47,411 nucleotides of DNA from an uncultured Prevotella sp. (lineage in GTDB: Bacteria > Bacteroidota > Bacteroidia > Bacteroidales > Bacteroidaceae). Numbering within the stretch: position 1 is the first letter of the stretch; every line of letters begins with the position of its first letter. Shown here in pieces: positions 41,991 to 47,411 of the stretch. The notes under the pieces were generated by a model, which was not told the origin of the DNA, ran no database searches, and was given only the letters and a program-made list of their open reading frames with translations. The stretch is taken from the NCBI GenBank assembly GCA_902495455.1, contig CABUXJ010000022.1, forward strand, positions 1 through 47,411, written 5' to 3'. Both the position numbers and the translations under genes were made by a program.

Positions 41991-44825
41991 TCACTTCAGT
42001 TTCGGTTTCAGCTCGTCCGGAGAGTCGTTTGTGAACATATTGACGGCCGGAGCCTGCTTCTCAAACAAGTTTGTTATAACGCTGCTGTCGAGCGTCAGTG
42101 TCGGGTGGAAGTCGTCGCCCGTCATGTATTTGAGTATGGCCCGGCGCATCTGGCGCGCCACCGGACGGCTGTCGAGATTGTTGCTGATGTCCATTGTTGT
42201 CATCAGCAGACGGCCGCCGAGCACGTTGGCCTCGATGAGCATGCCGAGTTTGCGGCTCACGTGCCACGTGTCGATGGGCTGAATGGGCGACTGATAGTCG
42301 GCCGGCAGCTCCCGCAGATTCATCACCTGAGCCTTGTTGACCAGTTCCCACCAGTTGAGATTGGTCCAGTCGTCGGTCGGGAACTCCCTGAACAGCGGAT
42401 GACCGGTGTCTATCGTCGCTCCCGTAGTGTGCGGCGGGCGCATCTTAAACCAGCTCGTATTCCAGAAAACGGGCAGATATGTCTGCTTGACGTCGCTTCC
42501 CATGCGCACCCGTCCTGCGGCGGTCAGCAGCACGCGGCCGCCCCGTTTCAAGACGTCGACAGCCTTGGCATCCAGCGTGTCAGTGATATATAGGCCGGCA
42601 ACGGAAGGCATTTCCGTGGAAGCGGGATAAACCCAAAAGTCCCATGAGTTCTCCGCCGTCGGGCCGTTTTTGCTCTTCACCGTCGCCGTGAGCGTCAACT
42701 TGGTCGGTTCGGCAAACTCCTTGAGCGTCATGGAGACCACTCCCAACTCGTTGTTCTTGCCCACTGGGATGTCCGCCTCGCTCATGACAGCTCCGGCGAC
42801 CTTCCGTCCGTTCTGCGTTATGGCATATTCTGCCTTAGCGCCACGCAACGTTTCGTTGTAAGCGTTATACAGTTCGACGGGCACGCTGAGCGTTTCGTCG
42901 TTGGTGAAGACAAACTTCGGAAAACGCGCTAGCGGCACTACGGGAGCGCAGAACCGGCTCCAGTCCGCGGCCGTACAGTACCCCTTCTCGCGCCAGAAGA
43001 CGTTGAGCACACCCACGAGGGCCGTGCCCTGACCGCTGTAGTCATTGAGTCCGAGGAGCTGGAATCCCGCATAGTCTTTCGTCCGCAGGTTGCGCTCAAT
43101 CTCATACTTGTATGCCAGTGTCTGCAGACGACCGCTGGCCATGAGAAACTTCTCCGCCTGCGAGGCCATGCCGCCATCCTTCAACAAATCGCGGAATATC
43201 TCGAAGTTGCCCGCCTTGTATGCTCCCGTGTACTGGTCTATCTCGCGGAAGTCCGGGAAAGCGCACCACTGACCCTGCTCATGCGCCAGTATGGGAGTGT
43301 TGTTGACGTCATCGGCGCTCTTCGGTTTGAAGTTGCGGGGCCGCAACAGCTGGTCGTAATAGTCGTCCGACGACTGCGGTGTACGGCGGTCCCAGTCGAG
43401 TCCGCGCGCTCCGCCCTTCACGTGATATTCGCTTCCGCTGTCCCAAGCCCATCCGCCGCCGACCGAAGCACCGCAATAGACACGCCGGCGGTCGCCCGTC
43501 TGCTGCCATTGCTTGACGAACGCGTTGGTCCAGCGCACCCAGTCGCCGGCCGGTTCGTTGCCCGCGGCCAGCATGCAGAACGACGGATGATTGCCGTACT
43601 GACGCACCATGCGCTGCGTCTCCTCCATCAGATAGTGGTCGATGGACATTCCGCGCGACAGTCTCACGCCGTGGTTGGGCCACGACGGACCTTCGGGCTG
43701 AAGATAGAACCCGACTTTGTCGGCGGCCGAGAAGGCCGCTTCGGGCGGACAATAGGAGTGGAAACGCATCATGTTCAGCCCGTACTCCTTGCATTTGCGG
43801 AATATCCTCAGCCATGACTCCTCGTCCGTGGGCGGGTAGCCGGTCAGCGGGAAACAGCAGTTGCCGACCGTTCCGCGCATCCATATCGGCCGGCCGTTCA
43901 TGTAGAACTGTCTGCCGCGTATGCTTATCTCGCGCATGCCGAATGTCGACGTGACCGTGTCACCGTCAGCCACGGCCTGCAGTGTGTAGAGATTGGGGCT
44001 GAACTCGTCCCAGAGACGGACGTCGTCGCCCATCGGTATCGTCACCTCGACCGTGTCGCCGGCCAGCTTCTCCCGTTTCACGCGTCGGCCGTCGATGAGA
44101 AAGTCCACCGGCGCGAGCTTGCCTTTGCCAGTCAATGTCAGCCGGACGCGGATGCTTTTGGCGTGTATGTCGGGGAAAATCTGCATGTTGTTGATGTGCC
44201 GCACGGGCCGCGCCATCAGCCGAATGTCGCCGGCGATGCCGTTCCAGCAACCCTGCGTCTGGTCCGTGACGCTGTGGGAATCCTGTCCGACGCACACGTT
44301 CTCGATACCGTTGTATATCCTTATGGCAATCTCGTTGTCGCGTCCGAAGTCCACATATTGTGTCAGGTCAAATTCGTGGGGCACGCTCAGCGACGAGTCG
44401 CGGCCCACGGCGTGACCGTTGACAAACACGGTGGTCTCGATGTGGGGACGTTCCAGCGACAGCGTCACGCTGCGCCCTTTCCAGCTGCGGGGCACGCTGA
44501 CCGTGCGGCGATACCACGCCGTGCCGACATAATGCTTTGCGGGAGTGAGGAAAAACGGAAATTTCATCTGACCCTCGACGCGATATTTCTCCATCGCAGG
44601 GTTGAAGTAGTAGGACGAGTCATACAGACTGCCCACCCATCGGGTGCGTACCGACACTTCGTCACCCTTGCCGTTGGTCAGCATCGAACCGGGCAGCGTG
44701 ATCTTCTCGCGGTAGTCGGGCATCGTGCCCGTAGCGAAATCCCACTCTCCCGAAAGACCGATGGTCTGAGCGTTAGAGGTCAGACCAAAGGCCATAAGTG
44801 TCAATCCCAAAAACAGGTTCTTCAT
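41991..44825 (-). CDS. Glycoside hydrolase family 2 protein, secreted
   Basis: A 944-residue exo-acting glycosidase, probably periplasmic or surface-exposed. Signal peptide MKNLFLGLTLMAFGLTSNAQ, then a GH2 sugar-binding jelly roll (about 60-230), an Ig-like domain (about 235-330) and a TIM barrel. Candidate acid/base Glu424 is in AAGNEPAGDW and candidate nucleophile Glu516 in AHEQGQWCAF. The segment CPPEAAFSAADKVGFYLQPE is common in Bacteroidota GH2 enzymes. Substrate may be a beta-galactoside, beta-glucuronide or another glycoside; no motif decides. A C-terminal Ig/galactose-binding-like part fills the rest. It begins 2 bp past the GH35 stop, so both form one operon. The upstream frame up to 44972 overlaps GH35 and is rejected. 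Confidence 0.9.
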   Translation of the reverse strand: MKNLFLGLTLMAFGLTSNAQTIGLSGEWDFATGTMPDYREKITLPGSMLTNGKGDEVSVRTRWVGSLYDSSYYFNPAMEKYRVEGQMKFPFFLTPAKHYVGTAWYRRTVSVPRSWKGRSVTLSLERPHIETTVFVNGHAVGRDSSLSVPHEFDLTQYVDFGRDNEIAIRIYNGIENVCVGQDSHSVTDQTQGCWNGIAGDIRLMARPVRHINNMQIFPDIHAKSIRVRLTLTGKGKLAPVDFLIDGRRVKREKLAGDTVEVTIPMGDDVRLWDEFSPNLYTLQAVADGDTVTSTFGMREISIRGRQFYMNGRPIWMRGTVGNCCFPLTGYPPTDEESWLRIFRKCKEYGLNMMRFHSYCPPEAAFSAADKVGFYLQPEGPSWPNHGVRLSRGMSIDHYLMEETQRMVRQYGNHPSFCMLAAGNEPAGDWVRWTNAFVKQWQQTGDRRRVYCGASVGGGWAWDSGSEYHVKGGARGLDWDRRTPQSSDDYYDQLLRPRNFKPKSADDVNNTPILAHEQGQWCAFPDFREIDQYTGAYKAGNFEIFRDLLKDGGMASQAEKFLMASGRLQTLAYKYEIERNLRTKDYAGFQLLGLNDYSGQGTALVGVLNVFWREKGYCTAADWSRFCAPVVPLARFPKFVFTNDETLSVPVELYNAYNETLRGAKAEYAITQNGRKVAGAVMSEADIPVGKNNELGVVSMTLKEFAEPTKLTLTATVKSKNGPTAENSWDFWVYPASTEMPSVAGLYITDTLDAKAVDVLKRGGRVLLTAAGRVRMGSDVKQTYLPVFWNTSWFKMRPPHTTGATIDTGHPLFREFPTDDWTNLNWWELVNKAQVMNLRELPADYQSPIQPIDTWHVSRKLGMLIEANVLGGRLLMTTMDISNNLDSRPVARQMRRAILKYMTGDDFHPTLTLDSSVITNLFEKQAPAVNMFTNDSPDELKPKLK

Positions 44826-44827
44826 CT

Positions 44828-46876
44828 TTACCATACGTTTTCTACCTTTATGTTGTTCACTTCCTCGCCCACGGCATCCACCTTGGCCTCCCGCGGGAAA
44901 TAGACCGGCATGTCCTTTTGCAGCGGCAGGATGCGCAGTTCCATCTTCTTGCAGTCTTTCGGCAACCGCCACAGACCATACTGGAACGGCCGTCCGTTGT
45001 AGAAGTTGTCGCCCACGAGCCGTCCGTCGGCATAGAGGCGGGCCACGTCACCGCGATAGTCGATCGTGAGCATGCGGCCCTCGCGCTCCGCCGGCACGTC
45101 TATCGAGTAGACAGCCGCGTCGCGGAAGTCCTCGTCCGTCGGCTCTTCGGCCACCTTCTGCACGCCGATGGTTATCCGGCGGGCCGGGCCGGCCTCCTTC
45201 ACCTTATTATATGTGACCGTCTGCGGCTGCGTCACGGCAGCCTCCTTGTCGAGGAACAGGCGGCCGGCGGTCTCCGAGTCAAGCAGATAGATATTGCCGT
45301 AGACCGGCTTCTGGAGGCCGCGCGCCTTGACGTTCTTCAGCACTTTCTTGCCGACGCATATCTCCGTGGGCACACCCGGGATCTGCTCCATGTATATCTT
45401 GCCGTCGCGACGGGCCACAAGCTGGGCCGTGGCGTAGCGTATGCCGTCGATGTTGACGGGGAAGATGCAGGCCGTGCCGGCCGGAATGGTCATCGGGCGC
45501 TGCGGAAACTTGACGCCGCAGACGTCAAACCGGACGCCGCGCTTGGCCGTGAGCTGCTGCAGACGCTCGTAGTTGTTGACGAAGACGAAACCGCTGTCGC
45601 CCAGCGAACGGTAAGACCAGCGCAGCTGCGTGTCGTCACCCTTCCTGATGTCCTGCGGCGAGGGGAACGTGGCGTCCATCGGAGCCAGCGTCTCGGCGTA
45701 GTCGTGCATGAAGAGATGGAGCTTGCGCAGCGTGAAATAGTGTGGGTAGCGCTGTCCGAACTCACCCAACGGAGCCTGAAAATCATACGTCTTCACCGGC
45801 AGGTCGTTGTGGTTTGTGCCCGGTGTGCGCTGGTTCTCGTTGAGATAACCGATTGCGTCGGGATTGGTTCCGCCGTGATACATGTAGTATCCCAACAGGT
45901 TGCTGCCGCTGCCGAGCTTCACCACGGCCAGCGAATAGGCGTCCTCGGGATAGATGTACGGCCGGCGGTGGTAAGACGTCATCATGCCGCCACCCAGTTC
46001 GCAGGTGAAGTAAGGATACTGCTCGTCGCCCTTGGTCAGCCTTTCTTTCTGCTCGCCGAGCTGTTCGGTGGCGATGGCCGTGGAGCTGCGGAACGCTTTG
46101 AAGTTGAATGCCTTGTAGTAGTTGCCGGCCGTCTCCTTCGTGGAGCGGTCCCAGAAGCCGTCGGCATAGTCACCGTAGAGCGGCAGCATCTCGCCGAACG
46201 GCACGGGGCGGTTGAGCTCCGGCCATCCCGTGCGGGTGTAGAACGGCAGGTCGTAGCCGATGCCGAGGGCCAGTTTCTTCAGCGCCATCAGATAGTTGCC
46301 GTTGCGTTGCTCGTTGTCAAACTGGACGGCAATCACCGGACCGCCGTCCTTCCACTGCATGCCCTGCACCTGAGCAAATATCTGCCGGTAGAGTTTGGCC
46401 GTCAGGTCCATGAACGTGGCGTTGGTGTCGCGCGTCCGACAACCTTTCTCAAACACCCAGTCGGGTATGCCGCCGCAGCGCGCCTCACCGTGACAGAACG
46501 GTCCGATGCGCAGCACGACGGGCAGATTTTCATTCCGGCAAATCTCCAGGAAGCGGCGCAGGTCACGCTGTCCGCTCCAGTCGAAAATGCCTTCGCGTTC
46601 CTCGACATGATTCCAGAAGACATAGTTGGCGATGATCGTCACGCCGCCGTCCTTCATCTTCTTCACTTCCGTCTCCCACTCGTCGGCGGGGATGCGCGAA
46701 TAGTGCATCTCGCCCATCACCGGCACCACCCTGCGGCCGTCTATGATCAGGCTGCGCGAGTCCCAACGCACCTCCGGCACCCGGGTCTTGACCTCCTTTG
46801 TCTTTTGTGCCTCGACCGTCGTCGTGCAGAGCATGGCCGCACAGGCGAAAGTCATAAGTCTCGTAAGTTTCATCAT
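44828..46876 (-). CDS. Glycoside hydrolase family 35 beta-galactosidase-like protein
   Basis: A 682-residue secreted glycosidase with a signal peptide ending near VEAQ. The GH35 barrel begins WDSRSLIIDGRRVVPVMGEMHYSRIP and continues VTIIANYVFWNHVEEREG, typical of the family. Candidate acid/base is Glu189 in VQFDNEQRNG (families usually show ENEYG) and the nucleophile Glu293 in YFTCELGGGM. C-terminal beta-sandwich domains follow. Expected activity is release of terminal beta-galactose from plant or host glycans. It is the first gene of a two-gene operon with GH2, reading leftward from the duplicated region at 46912-47043. Confidence 0.9.
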   Translation of the reverse strand: MMKLTRLMTFACAAMLCTTTVEAQKTKEVKTRVPEVRWDSRSLIIDGRRVVPVMGEMHYSRIPADEWETEVKKMKDGGVTIIANYVFWNHVEEREGIFDWSGQRDLRRFLEICRNENLPVVLRIGPFCHGEARCGGIPDWVFEKGCRTRDTNATFMDLTAKLYRQIFAQVQGMQWKDGGPVIAVQFDNEQRNGNYLMALKKLALGIGYDLPFYTRTGWPELNRPVPFGEMLPLYGDYADGFWDRSTKETAGNYYKAFNFKAFRSSTAIATEQLGEQKERLTKGDEQYPYFTCELGGGMMTSYHRRPYIYPEDAYSLAVVKLGSGSNLLGYYMYHGGTNPDAIGYLNENQRTPGTNHNDLPVKTYDFQAPLGEFGQRYPHYFTLRKLHLFMHDYAETLAPMDATFPSPQDIRKGDDTQLRWSYRSLGDSGFVFVNNYERLQQLTAKRGVRFDVCGVKFPQRPMTIPAGTACIFPVNIDGIRYATAQLVARRDGKIYMEQIPGVPTEICVGKKVLKNVKARGLQKPVYGNIYLLDSETAGRLFLDKEAAVTQPQTVTYNKVKEAGPARRITIGVQKVAEEPTDEDFRDAAVYSIDVPAEREGRMLTIDYRGDVARLYADGRLVGDNFYNGRPFQYGLWRLPKDCKKMELRILPLQKDMPVYFPREAKVDAVGEEVNNIKVENVW

Positions 46877-46911
46877 ATTTTTTGTAGTTTATAGATTGTT
46901 CGTGGCTATTG

Positions 46912-47043
46912 TATGCAGCGATAGTGCAAATGAGCGCAATGCAAACTTGTTTGCATATTGCCGAGTGCCGCCTATCGTATGCAGCGATAGTGCAAATGAG
47001 TGCAATGCAAACTTGTTTGCATATTGCCGAGTGCCGCCTATCG
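46912..47043. repeat. Two tandem 66-bp units upstream of GH35
   Basis: Units 46912-46977 and 46978-47043 differ at one base by hand comparison. A third partial copy starts at 47044 (TATGCAAAGATAG). Each full unit includes the 16-bp palindrome TGCAAACTTGTTTGCA (46940-46955, 47006-47021) and a CTATCG...CGATAG inverted pair. Confidence 0.9.
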
Positions 47044-47047
47044 TATG

Positions 47048-47055
47048 CAAAGATA
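47048..47055 (-). promoter_or_regulatory. -7 box of the GH35/GH2 operon
   Basis: TATCTTTG on the minus strand. The same position in the two repeated units reads TATCGCTG, so only the distal copy keeps a functional-looking box. The transcript would then run through both repeat units before the GH35 ATG. Confidence 0.6.
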
Positions 47056-47160
47056 GATATTAAAATCCGAACGCGAGATAGACAAACGGACAAAATAGAT
47101 GGACTTTCTTATGGTTGAGGGTGTATCAAAATTCGGTATCAAAAAGTGAACTCATCCGGA

Positions 47161-47295
47161 AGTCTTTAAGTGGAGGTAACTGTAGTCCCCTCCTTCCAAA
47201 GCTACTCTATGTACACATCTTTTGCACAGTTTATACATCAACATGGTATGCTCTTTAGACGTCTTTATGTGGGGTAATTTCACTCCCCTCCTTCT
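47161..47295. repeat. Second dispersed repeat, right-end half-copies
   Basis: AGTCTTTAAGTGGAGGTAAC...TAGTCCCCTCCTT (from 47161) and GTCTTTATGTGGGGTAATTT...CTCCCCTCCTT (from 47261) both resemble the left arm of the palindrome at 17874. TACACATCTTTTGCACAGTTT before the second copy also matches the sequence before that palindrome. Confidence 0.65.
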
Positions 47296-47411
47296 ATGTT
47301 GCTATCCAAATAATTGGATAAGTTTTATCTTTGTTTAACCGTTAATATTCAATTACTTATAAAATTTAACTGTTTTTATCCGACGCATAGTGTCACATGT
47401 CCGACACATGC

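Larger units (their letters stand above)
46877..47411. other. Right-end noncoding region
   Basis: Contains the 66-bp tandem duplication and a promoter for the GH35/GH2 operon, then two half-copies of the repeat seen upstream of dsbD (47161-47200 and 47262-47295). From about 47300 on it is AT-rich with no recognised gene. Confidence 0.6.

Noticed and set aside
40501..41994. 497-codon minus-strand frame opposite the DHHW gene
   Set aside because: The plus-strand frame has the DHHW and Ser-containing motifs; the antisense translation has none.
44798..46894. 698-codon plus-strand frame opposite GH35
   Set aside because: The GH35 gene on the minus strand has signal peptide and catalytic motifs; the plus frame is an antisense shadow despite its length.

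Overview
The window looks like chromosomal DNA of a Bacteroidota organism, most likely a fairly GC-rich member of the Bacteroidales close to Prevotella. Three things support this. Many genes are preceded by the Bacteroidota -7 box TAnnTTTG (for example 7353-7360, 18059-18066, 22903-22910, 33675-33682), usually without a strong Shine-Dalgarno. Several families typical of Bacteroidales are present (DUF4199, DUF6452/DUF6048, DUF4827, PorT-like barrels, a lipoprotein TamA variant). There is also a GH35/GH2 glycosidase pair. Genus assignment is inference. No phage, plasmid or transposase gene was recognised.

Layout. 329-4999: a DUF4199 membrane protein, a family 2 glycosyltransferase overlapping a DUF6452 lipoprotein that itself overlaps a DUF6048 barrel protein, then ApbE flavin transferase and a Crp/Fnr regulator. 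5156-6588: a Fic AMPylase-like gene on the minus strand, bracketed by 40-bp near-identical repeats. 7438-12282: M3 peptidase, dCMP deaminase, S41 protease and 5-formyl-THF cyclo-ligase, closely spaced. 12361-13816: DUF721 protein and RecF on the minus strand. 13961-16132: TPR membrane protein, lumazine synthase and exonuclease III. 16297-22432: an outer-membrane barrel, DsbD, a cysteine-desulfidase-like enzyme and a PorT-like barrel. 22630-22702: an initiator-type tRNA-Met. 22961-25167: TetR regulator, FabG and an RluA-type pseudouridine synthase. 25888-32914: TamB and a lipoprotein TamA (TamL), an outer-membrane assembly pair. 33719-37891: sugar nucleotidyltransferase, NrnA, DUF4827 lipoprotein and GlmM. 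38025-41859: a three-gene polysaccharide O-acylation cassette (SGNH hydrolase, MBOAT, DHHW/AlgJ-like). 41991-46876: GH2 and GH35 glycosidases on the minus strand behind a 66-bp tandem duplication.

How they fit together. Most genes are housekeeping or envelope genes: folate and pyrimidine metabolism, riboflavin, peptidoglycan precursor synthesis (GlmM), periplasmic thiol redox, outer-membrane assembly, surface glycan O-acylation and extracellular glycan breakdown.

The least explained content is between the genes. A modular GC-rich repeat of about 110 bp occurs four times (6894-7009, 17570-17685, 25355-25462, 33296-33410), twice in each orientation, always in a long intergenic gap at an operon boundary. 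Two of the copies sit inside longer homologous elements of about 395 bp. A second repeat family forms a 64-bp near-perfect palindrome upstream of dsbD and recurs as half-copies at the right end. Several short arrays have a 22-bp period.
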